Source of the DNA: Acidimicrobiales bacterium | GTDB lineage: Bacteria > Actinomycetota > Acidimicrobiia > Acidimicrobiales > SZUA-35 | Assembly: GCA_020629695.1 (NCBI GenBank) | Contig: JAHDCV010000015.1 | Coordinates: 30,236-72,935, forward strand | Direction: 5' to 3' | Length of the DNA stretch: 42,700 nt | Program-made: the position numbers and the translations under genes | The notes under the pieces: model-generated | Seen by the model: the letters and a program-made list of their open reading frames with translations, nothing else | What the model was told of the DNA's origin: nothing | The model's database searches: none | In this document: positions 1 to 8,347 of the stretch, piece by piece | How the letters are laid out: every line of letters begins with the position of its first letter | Position numbering within the stretch: the stretch's first letter is position 1

Positions 1-2
1 GG

Positions 3-296
3 CGACCCCACCCGAGCTCCGCCCGGCCGGCGAGCGGACCGTGCATGGTCGTCACCGCCATCGTCGCCCTCTGCCCGATCGATGCCGGCAACGGCGGCAC
101 GCGACTCGTGCCGGGATCGCACCGACGGCCGGACCTCCAACGCCGTGCCGAGGCCTTGGAGTTGCACCCCGACGAGATCGTCCCGACGCTGACCGTCGGA
201 GATGCCCTCGTCTTCGACGGGCACCTGCTGCACTCCGGCACCCAGAACCACAGCGACGCCGATCGTCCGGCGCTCCAGATCGTGTGGCGCCGCTGA
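3..296 (+). CDS. Phytanoyl-CoA dioxygenase-like protein, C-terminal fragment
   Basis: The frame is open from the left edge, so only the last 97 codons of a gene beginning upstream are visible. The visible part reads as the second half of the PhyH double-stranded beta-helix. A segment with NGGTRLVPGSH is the usual turn before the distal strands, and the later GDALVFDGHLLHSGTQNHS carries the distal iron-binding histidine in an HSG context, followed by a C-terminal arginine-rich strand. Family members are Fe(II)/2-oxoglutarate oxygenases that hydroxylate varied substrates. The first iron-binding His-x-Asp pair lies outside the window, so activity cannot be judged. The gene ends four bases before the stop of the convergent SMP-30 gene, leaving no room for a separate terminator. 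Confidence 0.8.
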   Translation, partial: RPHPSSARPASGPCMVVTAIVALCPIDAGNGGTRLVPGSHRRPDLQRRAEALELHPDEIVPTLTVGDALVFDGHLLHSGTQNHSDADRPALQIVWRR

Positions 297-300
297 ACCC

Positions 301-1182
301 TCAGCCGGGGAAGATCGGCTCGTGCAGGCCGACGGCGTCGACGTCCAACTCGAGCAGGCAGCCGTCGGGAAACGCCGGGTCGGCGTCGGCCCGCTCGGTC
401 GAGATCGAGGTCACGACCAGTCGATCGAGCTCGGGTCCCACGAAGGCGGGCATCGTCGGGAGCAGCACCGGCACATCGATGATCCGATCGACCGACCCGT
501 CGGGTGTCGCCCGGAGTACGGCACTCCCGGTCACGCAGGCGACCCAGAGGCAGCCGTCGGCGTCGACACCTGCCCCGTCGGGCAGACCGGGCAGGTCGGT
601 GAAGTCCAGGAAGACCCGCTCGTTCGAGCGATCGCCGGTCTCCGGGTCGACGTCGTAGGACCAGACCGTCGAGGTCGGCGTGTCGGCCCAGTACATGACC
701 GTGCCGTCGGGGCTGAACGCCGTCGCATTGGCGACCCCGACGCCGTCGCGTTGTTCGTGGATCTCGACGTGACCATCGGTCACGGTGATCCGATGCAACC
801 GACCGCGGTGCCGGCCGGCCTCCGGCGGCAGGTCCATCGACCCGACCCAGTAACGGCCCGAAGGGTCACAGCGGCCGTCGTTCAGCCGGACCTCGGGATC
901 CGGGGTCTCGACGTCGCACAGCGCCGTGACCGCTCCGGTCGACCACCGGAGCTCCACCAACTCGTGCTCCATCGCCACGACGAGCCGGTCGGGGTCCGCC
1001 GTCAGCACGAACGAACCCGGTCGGCCGGGCAGGTCGCGCGTCTCGACGCCACCCGTGTCGATGTCGACCCGGTGGATCGCCCGTCCCTCGATGTCCTCGA
1101 GGAGCAGGCGCCCGAGGCGGCGGTCCCACACCGGGCACTCCCCCAGTTCGGTCACGAGGGATCCCACGCGACGGACGTTCAT
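301..1182 (-). CDS. SMP-30/gluconolactonase family protein
   Basis: A 293-residue six-bladed beta-propeller of the SMP-30/LRE/gluconolactonase family, the usual length. The metal-site residues are visible: Glu15 in GECPVW, Asn101-Asp102 in RLNDGRCDPSGRYWVGSMD, Asn152 in VANATAFSPDG, and Asp202 in PDGAGVDADG. Members hydrolyse sugar lactones or related esters with a divalent cation, and the exact substrate cannot be read from sequence. There is no signal peptide, so it is probably cytoplasmic. Its ATG overlaps the stop of the upstream gene (ATGA), so it is probably translationally coupled to the membrane-anchored protein encoded at 1179-2396. Confidence 0.88.
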   Translation of the reverse strand: MNVRRVGSLVTELGECPVWDRRLGRLLLEDIEGRAIHRVDIDTGGVETRDLPGRPGSFVLTADPDRLVVAMEHELVELRWSTGAVTALCDVETPDPEVRLNDGRCDPSGRYWVGSMDLPPEAGRHRGRLHRITVTDGHVEIHEQRDGVGVANATAFSPDGTVMYWADTPTSTVWSYDVDPETGDRSNERVFLDFTDLPGLPDGAGVDADGCLWVACVTGSAVLRATPDGSVDRIIDVPVLLPTMPAFVGPELDRLVVTSISTERADADPAFPDGCLLELDVDAVGLHEPIFPG

Positions 1183-2396
1183 CGGACGACCTCCAACAGC
1201 TCACCGTGGTCGACGTAGAGGTTGCGCATGTAGCGATCGAGCTTGATAAGCCGCCCCCGGAACTCGACGACGTCACCCCGCTGCACGTCGCCGCCGTGCG
1301 GCAACCGGACGACGGCGTCGACGGCCTGGGCGATGAAGCGTCCATCACCGAATTCACCGATCTCGACCGAGACCTTCGTGCCCTCGCCGTCGAAGACCGA
1401 GTCGTAGCGGAGCTCCTGCACCCGGTCGACCGTGCCCCGCCAGGTCACGACGGTGCCCTGGTAGGTCTCGAGGAAGTGGGCCTCGGTCTCGAAACCCATG
1501 CGCTTCGAGACGAACAGATCCTCGAGCACCGCCTGCTGACCGGGTCCGCCGGGCTCGGTCGTCACCGGCGCGACCGGCGCCGCCGCCCCGCCCGGAAGTG
1601 CGTCGACCACCGGCCCCCAGTCGGTCACGACCGGCGGTGGATGCTCGACGGCGCCGAGGACCTCCCGTGCGGCGACCGGATCGTCGTTGGCGACGTGCGC
1701 CTCGAGTTCGAGGAGCTGCGTGAACTCGTTCGGCTCGTCGACGTCGTTGAGCTCGTGGAACTCCTCGATCGCACGGTCGAGATCACCGACGTCCTGGTGG
1801 GTGAGCGCCCGGTCGACGTCACCCGGGGTGGCGACCACGACCGCGATGTCGGTCACGAAGCGGATGTGGCCGATCAGATCGTCGGCGGAACCGACCACAC
1901 CGTGCAGCTCGGCGGTCGTGCGTTGGTTGCCGATCTCGGCGTTCCGGTAGCCCTCGAAGAGCGTGAGCACGGCCATCCGGCGCGCCGGCGAGAGGAACGC
2001 GGCGACGGCGGTCGGGTCATCGCTGTCGATGGCCACCGCCTCGTCGAACGCCGGGTCGCCGATGACGAGATCGTTGCCACCGAAGCCGAAGGCCCGTTTG
2101 AAACGCCCACCGATGGAGTCCTTCCGGAGCCGGAGCGACGGTCCGGGGATCTGATGACGGACCTCGAAGATCGTCCACTTGCTCCGGTTGTCGCCACTCC
2201 CCCGGTACTCCACCCCGACCGTCACCGGCAGACCGCGCAGCGTGCCCACGAGCTGACCCGGCCCCTTGCCCGACCGCAGCTCGAGGCCGAGCTCGGTGGC
2301 CGCCTGCTGCCACGCGGTGCGCTGTCGCCCGCCCTTGATCCCATTGATCACGAACGTGACCACCGCGATGGCGATGAAGACCACGATGCCCGACAT
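1179..2396 (-). CDS. Uncharacterised membrane-anchored protein
   Basis: A 405-residue protein that I do not recognise. I chose the ATG at 2396 because a strong Shine-Dalgarno (GGGGAGG on the coding strand) lies about 6 nt upstream; the frame also extends 10 codons further up. Residues 3-19 form one hydrophobic helix (VVFIAIAVVTFVI), followed by a basic stretch GIKGGRQR, so the rest is probably cytoplasmic. The middle is acidic and helical (about residues 190-260). The last 100 residues look beta-rich (GTVVTWRGTVDRVQEL, then GDVVEFRGRLIKLDRYMRNL) and could be an OB-like fold, which is inference from pattern only. The gene is coupled by ATGA to the SMP-30 lactonase. Confidence 0.75.
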   Translation of the reverse strand: MSGIVVFIAIAVVTFVINGIKGGRQRTAWQQAATELGLELRSGKGPGQLVGTLRGLPVTVGVEYRGSGDNRSKWTIFEVRHQIPGPSLRLRKDSIGGRFKRAFGFGGNDLVIGDPAFDEAVAIDSDDPTAVAAFLSPARRMAVLTLFEGYRNAEIGNQRTTAELHGVVGSADDLIGHIRFVTDIAVVVATPGDVDRALTHQDVGDLDRAIEEFHELNDVDEPNEFTQLLELEAHVANDDPVAAREVLGAVEHPPPVVTDWGPVVDALPGGAAAPVAPVTTEPGGPGQQAVLEDLFVSKRMGFETEAHFLETYQGTVVTWRGTVDRVQELRYDSVFDGEGTKVSVEIGEFGDGRFIAQAVDAVVRLPHGGDVQRGDVVEFRGRLIKLDRYMRNLYVDHGELLEVVR

Positions 2397-2446
2397 GGCT
2401 GCCTCCCCGGCGCGGACTGTAACCACCTGGCGGTCGGTGCTTGTCG

Positions 2447-3517
2447 ATGCCCGTCCCGACCGACCAGCCTGTGCCGGTGGAGTTCAGCATCCAGCTCTCG
2501 GCCGACTACCCGGACAAGTCCTATGGTGCGGCCAACGTCTACGGCGACATGGTCGAGCAGGCCGTGCTCTGCGACCGGCTCGGCTACGACGCCGTCGGCC
2601 TCACCGAGCACCATCTGCTCAACTGCCTGATGAACCCCGCACCGCTCCAGCTCGCCGTGAAGATCGCGACACTGACCGAGCGGTTGAAGATCATGACCTC
2701 GGTGATCGTGCTCCCCCTGCACGACATGCGGATCCTCGCCGGTGAGCTGATCATGGCCGACGCCCTCACCGACGGCCGCCTGCTCGTCGGTGTCGGTCGG
2801 GGTGCCTTCCCGTACGAGATGGGTCGAATGGGTGTGCCGATGAACGAGACCCGGGCACGTTTCGACGAGTCGCTCGACGTGCTCGAGGCGCTCCTCACCC
2901 ACGAGGAGGTCTCGTGGGACGGTGAGTGGTATCGCTTCGAGCCGCTCACGGTCATGCCGCGCCCGGTCGCCCCGGGCCGTCCGCAGCTGATGATGGCCGT
3001 CATGAACCCCGAGGGCATCGCCGCCAGCACCCGACGGGGCTTCCACATCCAGACCACCGCTCTGTCGGGTGACCACTCGATGCTCGTCGGCCAGGTGGCC
3101 GCCCACAAGCAGGCCAAGATCGAGCTCGGCGATGACGGTGCACACCTGACGATCAGCCTCTCCCGGGTCGGGCTCGTCGCCCACGATGCCGCCCAGCGAC
3201 GGCGCCAGGTCGAGGCCGCCCACGCCTACTACGGCCGGTTCGACAACGTGTTCACCGGGCCGGGCATCGTCGACCACGGCATGATCCGTCCCCTGCCCCG
3301 GAGTCAGTCGATCGAGGACCTCGCCGAGAGCCTGCTCGTCGGTACCCCGGAGGAGTTGATCGAGAAGCTCGCCGTTTACGACGAGTTGGGGGTCGATCGG
3401 GTCATCGTCAATCCGAACATCGGCCTGCCGCAGGCCGAGACGCTCGAAACCATCGAGGCGTTCGCCGAACTCGTGATGCCTCACTTCACCGGGCGCCCCG
3501 CCGGCGTGGCCGCCTGA
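2447..3517 (+). CDS. LLM class flavin-dependent oxidoreductase
   Basis: A 356-residue luciferase-like monooxygenase, full length for the family. The early signature DAVGLTEHHLLN, the central DALTDGRLLVGVGRGAFPYE strand-turn and a C-terminal VGTPEELIEKLAVYDELGVD helix are typical of the TIM-barrel bacterial-luciferase family. Such enzymes use FMNH2 or F420H2, and the EHH motif is more common in the FMN-type branch, but cofactor and substrate are not decided here. I prefer the ATG at 2447 to the TTG two codons upstream. It is divergent from the gene at 1179-2396 across about 50 bp, which must hold both promoters, and its stop faces the stop of the alpha/beta hydrolase at 3530. Confidence 0.87.
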   Translation: MPVPTDQPVPVEFSIQLSADYPDKSYGAANVYGDMVEQAVLCDRLGYDAVGLTEHHLLNCLMNPAPLQLAVKIATLTERLKIMTSVIVLPLHDMRILAGELIMADALTDGRLLVGVGRGAFPYEMGRMGVPMNETRARFDESLDVLEALLTHEEVSWDGEWYRFEPLTVMPRPVAPGRPQLMMAVMNPEGIAASTRRGFHIQTTALSGDHSMLVGQVAAHKQAKIELGDDGAHLTISLSRVGLVAHDAAQRRRQVEAAHAYYGRFDNVFTGPGIVDHGMIRPLPRSQSIEDLAESLLVGTPEELIEKLAVYDELGVDRVIVNPNIGLPQAETLETIEAFAELVMPHFTGRPAGVAA

Positions 3518-3524
3518 CGCGGCC
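3508..3524. terminator. GC hairpin at a convergent gene end
   Basis: A perfect 6-bp inverted repeat, GGCCGC and GCGGCC separated by CTGAC, straddles the TGA stop of the LLM gene, just before the stop of the convergent hydrolase. No T-run follows, so it is at best a weak or assisted bidirectional terminator. Confidence 0.35.
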
Positions 3525-3529
3525 GGGCC

Positions 3530-4303
3530 TCAGACCTGTCGCAGGAGGAACTCCCGGACCGGGGCGATGACGCGGTCCGGTGCCTCGACGATGATCGAGT
3601 GACGCAGGCCGTCGAGGATCACGAGCTCCGAGTCGGGCAGCTCGGCGTGGATGAACTCGTTGTGCCGTGGGCTGCAGCCGGGGTCGTGCTCACCGGTGAG
3701 CACCAGGCACGGCGCCGCCACTTCGTGCAGCCAGGGCGCCATCTCGGTCTCGCCGTAGATGTCGAACACGCACAGGAAGATCTCGGCCGGGGTGCCGAGC
3801 ACCTGAGCGATCCGACGCTCGATGGCGTCCGGATTGGCGAGGCGGAAGTCGTCGGTGAACCAGCGGTCGACGAGGGTCGGCAGCACCTGATCGATGCCCT
3901 CGTCCCGCATGCGAGCGATGACCGCGGCGAGCTTGTGGCGGTCCTCCTCGGTGCGGCCGGCGGCTGTCGACAGGAGCACGACCGACGCCGTGTGCTGGGG
4001 GAATCGCTGGGCGTAGCGGGGCCCGATCTGTCCGCCGAGCGAGTGTCCGGCGACGTGGATCCGCTCGTGTCCCAGTCGCTGCCGCAGCGCCTCGAGATCG
4101 TCGACGAGATCGTCGAGGTCGAACGGCACCGGCGTGATCGGGCTGTCGCCATGACCCCGCTGGTCGTAGGCGACGCAGGTGGCGACGTCGGCGAGCCCGT
4201 CGACCAGCGGCTGCCACATCCCCCGTCGGGATCCGATCCCGTGCGCGAGGTACAGCGGTGGACCCGATCCGGTCACCTCGGCGACGACGTCCACGGCGCT
4301 CAT
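3530..4303 (-). CDS. Alpha/beta hydrolase
   Basis: A 257-residue alpha/beta-hydrolase fold protein. The oxyanion-hole motif LAHGIG follows the first strands. The nucleophile elbow is AGHSLGG (Ser88 counted from the ATG at 4303), the acid is Asp207 in TGEHDPG, and the base is His235 in GLRHSI, so the triad is complete. The closest architecture is the 3-oxoadipate enol-lactonase/epoxide hydrolase-like group, which is not enough to name a substrate. A GTG at 4345 would add 14 residues rich in Ala, Thr and Pro. I prefer the ATG because it begins right at the first beta-strand, though neither start has a convincing Shine-Dalgarno. No signal peptide is seen. Confidence 0.85.
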   Translation of the reverse strand: MSAVDVVAEVTGSGPPLYLAHGIGSRRGMWQPLVDGLADVATCVAYDQRGHGDSPITPVPFDLDDLVDDLEALRQRLGHERIHVAGHSLGGQIGPRYAQRFPQHTASVVLLSTAAGRTEEDRHKLAAVIARMRDEGIDQVLPTLVDRWFTDDFRLANPDAIERRIAQVLGTPAEIFLCVFDIYGETEMAPWLHEVAAPCLVLTGEHDPGCSPRHNEFIHAELPDSELVILDGLRHSIIVEAPDRVIAPVREFLLRQV

Positions 4304-4390
4304 CGTCGGAGAGGTCGGTGTCGCTGGTTCCGCATCGGCGGCCACGCTAGACCAGCGATCGCTCCCCGACCGTCGGACTCGTGGCCGACC

Positions 4391-5350
4391 TCACTCGTGG
4401 AGGTCCGCCAGCTGGTGGCCGATGTCCGCGGAGAACCGGGCGGCGGCTGCCGCGTCGAGATGGGTGAAATCGACGAAGTCGGACTCGGCGAACACCTCGT
4501 CGCTCTCGAGCAGCTCGACGTCCAGTTCCTCCGCCAGCCGTTCGAGTGCGGCGTCGACCCGGAGCGGGTCGGACGGATCGGCGAAGAGCTCGGTGAAGCG
4601 GTCGGGCAGGGGCATCCGGACGAACACCACCATCACGCCGTCGGCCTGCAGCTGCTGCGTGGTGCGGATGAGCGCCGCGAGGTCGTCCCGGTCCAGTTCC
4701 ATCGGCGTGATGCGGCCACGGATCTCCCGCGCCCGGACCTCGTCGACGGCCTGACGGAAGTCCACTCGTTCACCGTCGGGCCCGAGATCGGCCGCGGCGT
4801 CCTGCCAGGCCACGAGGCGACGGTCGGCGGCGACGCCGAACAGATCGTCCAGCGACCGGAGCACGGTGCGCTCGCGCATCAGCAACGAGGGTGCCGAGGC
4901 GCCGCGGTCGAGGGTCGCCAGTGCGCCCGGCCGGGTCTCGAGTGCGCTGCGGTAGGCGGCCAGAACCTCGTCGCCGTACACGTCGGAGACGTCGAGTGGC
5001 CCGAGTCCCCAGACGACGAGCTCGGGTGAGACCGTCGGCAGGAGCTGATCGATGAGCCATGGCTCCATCACCACGGGTACGCCGCCGTTGAGCGCCGCGT
5101 TGTACGTCGTTCCGACCCCGTCGACACCGGACATGACCTCCGGCACCAGCCCCTGCTGTGCCATGGAGGTGCCGAGCACCAGCACGTCGACGGCGTCGAG
5201 CTGCTCGATCTGGCCCACCTTCAACGCCGTCGTGTGGTCGTGCCACCGCAGGGCCGGGTTGTCCGTCCGCTCGACCAGAGCACGCGCTCCGACCTCGGCG
5301 CCGAGCACGACCACGAGCAGGGCGACGCCGGCCCGGAGCCACCACCTCAT
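4391..5350 (-). CDS. Membrane-anchored SGNH-fold protein of an acyltransferase operon
   Basis: A 319-residue protein with one N-terminal membrane helix (MRWWLRAGVALLVVVLG), probably exported with the body outside. VLVLGTSMAQQGLVP (Ser62) matches SGNH/GDSL block I. Near the C-terminus, DFTHLDAAAAARF supplies the Asp294-x-x-His297 pair of block V, so a Ser-Asp-His triad can be assembled. In alginate, cellulose and other O-acetylation systems, AlgJ/AlgX-type SGNH proteins transfer acyl groups supplied by an MBOAT protein, and this gene is third in such an operon. The ATG at 5350 overlaps the upstream stop (ATGA). The frame runs further upstream, but that part is the Arg-rich shadow of the preceding gene. 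Confidence 0.78.
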   Translation of the reverse strand: MRWWLRAGVALLVVVLGAEVGARALVERTDNPALRWHDHTTALKVGQIEQLDAVDVLVLGTSMAQQGLVPEVMSGVDGVGTTYNAALNGGVPVVMEPWLIDQLLPTVSPELVVWGLGPLDVSDVYGDEVLAAYRSALETRPGALATLDRGASAPSLLMRERTVLRSLDDLFGVAADRRLVAWQDAAADLGPDGERVDFRQAVDEVRAREIRGRITPMELDRDDLAALIRTTQQLQADGVMVVFVRMPLPDRFTELFADPSDPLRVDAALERLAEELDVELLESDEVFAESDFVDFTHLDAAAAARFSADIGHQLADLHE

Positions 5351-6855
5351 CCGCCGCCACCCAACCGCTCGATCGCCGTGGCCACCGCGTCGGTGTACCG
5401 GGCCGCGCCGTCCACCGTCGGATGGGTCAGGTCGCGCCAGACCGCTTCGTCGTCGAGCACGCCCGGCAACGGGACATAGACGCCATCGGACGCGATCACG
5501 ACACCCTCCAGTGCCGCGGCGGCTGCCGCGATCGTGTCGTCGTCTCGCCCGATCAGTGTCGTCGCGAGCGGGCTGACCGGCATCTCCAGCACAACGACCT
5601 CGACATCGAATCCACGCAGGCGTTCGATCACCTCGCCGATGATGACCAGTCGGTCGGGGCACGCCTCGGACCGGGGAGGTGTCGCCCCGTAGCCAGCCGA
5701 CTGTGCATCGATGTCGGCGACGATCGGCGCATCTCCGGACACGGCATCACCCATGTTGCCGTTGGGCTCGTGCACCCGACCGAGCACGACGTCGATGGGG
5801 TCGATCGTCGTGAACCAGCCGGACGAGGCGAACGCGAGACGTCGGGTCGCACGTCGTGCGAGGAACTGATCGACACGTTCGGTGTCGACGCAGTCGCCCA
5901 GCAGATCGACCGGGCCCATCGGCCACAGCACGATCGAGGGTGCGGTGTACCGGACGACCTCGTCGACCCAGTGCTGTTGGACTTCGGCCAGCGAGCCGGG
6001 AAGGAACGCGTTGCCGACCTGGCGACCCGTCGCCGAGGTGAGCCGATCGACCTCGATGGCCGCGCCGGCCTGCGAGGTGCCGATCACGACGATCTCCGGC
6101 GGGGCGATCGGTGAGCGCATCCACTCGTAGTTCGGCTTGGTGGAGAAGAAGTGGAACAGTCGCGACATCGACGATCCGGAGAGCACCCGATCGAACTCGC
6201 CGGCGGCCTCGGCCGTCCGTGAGGTCACCGTCAGGACCCGATCGAGCCGGGAGTCGTCCGAACCCAGTGGAGCGGCGACCCGGGCACAGCCGGGCTGGAC
6301 GACGACTCGCTCGAACACGGCACGCCCGACGGCTCGGAGCTCGGTGGATCCCGGTTCGATCTGCTCGGACCTCTCGACCGCCGTGACCATCCGGTCCAGT
6401 CGCGCCACGACACGTTCCATCGCGTCGAGCCACTCCTCCAGGTCGACCCCGCAGCGACCCTCGAGCTCGGCGACGTCGTCGACGAGGTCCCCCATCTCCT
6501 CGCCCAGCTCGGGCGGGACGGCCGGCGCGAGCGCTTCGAGCACGAACAGCGGGAGCAGGCCGTCCGCCTCGACGACCGCGTCGAGGTTCAGCGCGGCATC
6601 GGGGTCGAGGTCGGTGATCTCGGGAAGGTCGGTGGCGCAGCGGAGTGTGGTCGTCTCGAAGCCGTACTCGTCGGTCACGACGACGCGGGTGCATCCCGAG
6701 TCCTCCAGGGAGCCGGCGGCGGGCGGAGCCACCTCGTTGGCGTGGGCGACGACACGATCCGCGATCTCGTCTGCCGACTGGTCGCGCTCGTCGGGATCGG
6801 CACAGCCGCCCACGGCCACGGCGATGGAGAGGAGGAGCATGATCGATCGCTGCAT
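5347..6855 (-). CDS. SGNH-fold lipoprotein of an acyltransferase operon
   Basis: A 502-residue predicted lipoprotein. MQRSIMLLLSIAVAVGGC ends in a lipobox with Cys18 as the acylation site. Residues 20-230 are acidic and mostly helical with several cysteines (55, 73, 135, 190) that could form disulfides, and I recognise no domain there. The C-terminal half repeats the SGNH pattern of the next gene: VVIGTSQAGAAIE with Ser261, and DLTHPTVDGAARY with Asp475 and His478. It overlaps the MBOAT stop by one base (TGATG) and the following SGNH gene by four, so the three are one operon. The likely role is extracytoplasmic acyl transfer or acyl-ester handling on an envelope glycan. The acceptor is unknown. 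Confidence 0.78.
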   Translation of the reverse strand: MQRSIMLLLSIAVAVGGCADPDERDQSADEIADRVVAHANEVAPPAAGSLEDSGCTRVVVTDEYGFETTTLRCATDLPEITDLDPDAALNLDAVVEADGLLPLFVLEALAPAVPPELGEEMGDLVDDVAELEGRCGVDLEEWLDAMERVVARLDRMVTAVERSEQIEPGSTELRAVGRAVFERVVVQPGCARVAAPLGSDDSRLDRVLTVTSRTAEAAGEFDRVLSGSSMSRLFHFFSTKPNYEWMRSPIAPPEIVVIGTSQAGAAIEVDRLTSATGRQVGNAFLPGSLAEVQQHWVDEVVRYTAPSIVLWPMGPVDLLGDCVDTERVDQFLARRATRRLAFASSGWFTTIDPIDVVLGRVHEPNGNMGDAVSGDAPIVADIDAQSAGYGATPPRSEACPDRLVIIGEVIERLRGFDVEVVVLEMPVSPLATTLIGRDDDTIAAAAAALEGVVIASDGVYVPLPGVLDDEAVWRDLTHPTVDGAARYTDAVATAIERLGGGG

Positions 6856-8255
6856 CAGAACTGGAAGTAGACGAAGGGGCGGGGCGTGCCGCCGGAGAAC
6901 ACGACGATCAGGACGGCGGCGACGGCGGCGAGCGCACCGATCAGCTCGGGGCGCGACCGGACGGTGACCATCGCGGGACCACCACGGCGGGCGACCAGAT
7001 CGATCGCGAGCGCGACCGAACCGATCACCAGCACATGCATCGACGCCCAGCTCACGAGCACACCGTCGAACCGGCCGAGTGCGGCGAAGACCTCCGCGGC
7101 GTCACCGAACGTCTCGGCCCGGAAGAAGACCCAGATCGACCCGACGAGTAGCGCCGTCGCCAGCACCCGTGGGACCTCCACGAGCCGCACCCGGTCCGTG
7201 GGCGGTGTCGGCCGACCGATCGCCCGATGGACCGCGAGGGCGAGGCCGTGCAGGGCGCCCCACACGACGAACGTCCACGACGCACCATGCCAGAGCCCGC
7301 CGAGCAGCATCGTGAGCATCAGGTTCGCGTAGGTCCGAGCCGAGCCGTGACGGTTGCCGCCGAGCGGGATGTAGAGATACTCCCGCAGCCACGTCGACAG
7401 CGAGATGTGCCATCGCCGCCAGAACTCGGTGATGTTGCGACTCAGGTAGGGCTGGGCGAAGTTGAGCGACAGCTCGATGCCGAGGAGCCGCGAGACTCCC
7501 CGGGCGATGTCGGTGTAGCCGGCGAAGTCGCCGTAGATCTGGATCGAGAACGCGGCGATGCCGGTGAGGGCGGTCAGGACGTCGGCGGAACCCGGATCGT
7601 CGAACAGTGCGTCCGCCATCGGAGCCACACCATCGGCCAGCACGACCTTCCGGACCAGGCCGAGCACGATCAGGCCGACCCCTGACGCGACCTGCTCGGT
7701 CGTGATGCGCACACGAGGTGTCTCGAGCTGGGGCAGCAGAACCGTCGCCCGCTCGATCGGCCCGGCCACGAGCTGGGGGAAGTAGGCGACGTAGACCGCG
7801 AAGGTCAGGAGATCGTCCGTCGGTCGGAGGCGACCTCGAGCGACGTCGATCGTGTACGACATCGTCTGGAAGGTGTAGAAGCTGATCCCGACGGGAAGCA
7901 CGATCGAGAGCAACGGACTGCTCGGTGCCAGCGGTGTGTCGGCGACGAGCGACTGGAAGCTGGCCACGAAGAAGCCGAGGTACTTGAACGTGGCGAGAAT
8001 GCCGAGGTTCACCGCGAGTGACGTCCCGAGCAGCCAGCGCCGCCCCCGGATCGACGCCGTCGGCATCCGCTTGGCGGTCGTGAAGTCGACGAGGGTCGAG
8101 ATGAGCAACAGCGAACAGAATCGGACGTCCCAGGCGGCGTAGAACCCGTAGGACCCGACCAGCAGGAGGACCGTGCGTGCCCGATGCGGCACCGACCAGT
8201 AGACGGCCAGGACAACGGCGAAGAAGACCGCGAACTCGACGGAGTTGAACTGCAT
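6855..8255 (-). CDS. MBOAT family O-acyltransferase (AlgI/DltB-like)
   Basis: A 466-residue polytopic membrane protein with about ten hydrophobic segments. Diagnostic MBOAT features are FWRRWHISLSTWLREYLYIP (His283) and GGLWHGASWTFVVWG with the invariant His323, plus the earlier PVGISFYTFQTMSYTID and YFPQLVAGPIER. Length and order match AlgI/PatA-type proteins, which carry acyl groups across the membrane to acylate exopolysaccharide, peptidoglycan or teichoic acid. DltB is unlikely because no dltA or dltC is nearby. The gene heads an operon with two SGNH proteins directly downstream, the standard MBOAT plus AlgJ/X arrangement. Its promoter probably lies in the 92-bp gap at 8256-8347. Confidence 0.92.
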   Translation of the reverse strand: MQFNSVEFAVFFAVVLAVYWSVPHRARTVLLLVGSYGFYAAWDVRFCSLLLISTLVDFTTAKRMPTASIRGRRWLLGTSLAVNLGILATFKYLGFFVASFQSLVADTPLAPSSPLLSIVLPVGISFYTFQTMSYTIDVARGRLRPTDDLLTFAVYVAYFPQLVAGPIERATVLLPQLETPRVRITTEQVASGVGLIVLGLVRKVVLADGVAPMADALFDDPGSADVLTALTGIAAFSIQIYGDFAGYTDIARGVSRLLGIELSLNFAQPYLSRNITEFWRRWHISLSTWLREYLYIPLGGNRHGSARTYANLMLTMLLGGLWHGASWTFVVWGALHGLALAVHRAIGRPTPPTDRVRLVEVPRVLATALLVGSIWVFFRAETFGDAAEVFAALGRFDGVLVSWASMHVLVIGSVALAIDLVARRGGPAMVTVRSRPELIGALAAVAAVLIVVFSGGTPRPFVYFQF

Positions 8256-8347
8256 GGCGCTGCCCTGGAGGACGGCCGGCGGAGATCGCCCGCGGTGGGG
8301 ACGACGCTAGTCGGGTCCCGCGTTCGATCGGGCGACCGCCGAACCGC

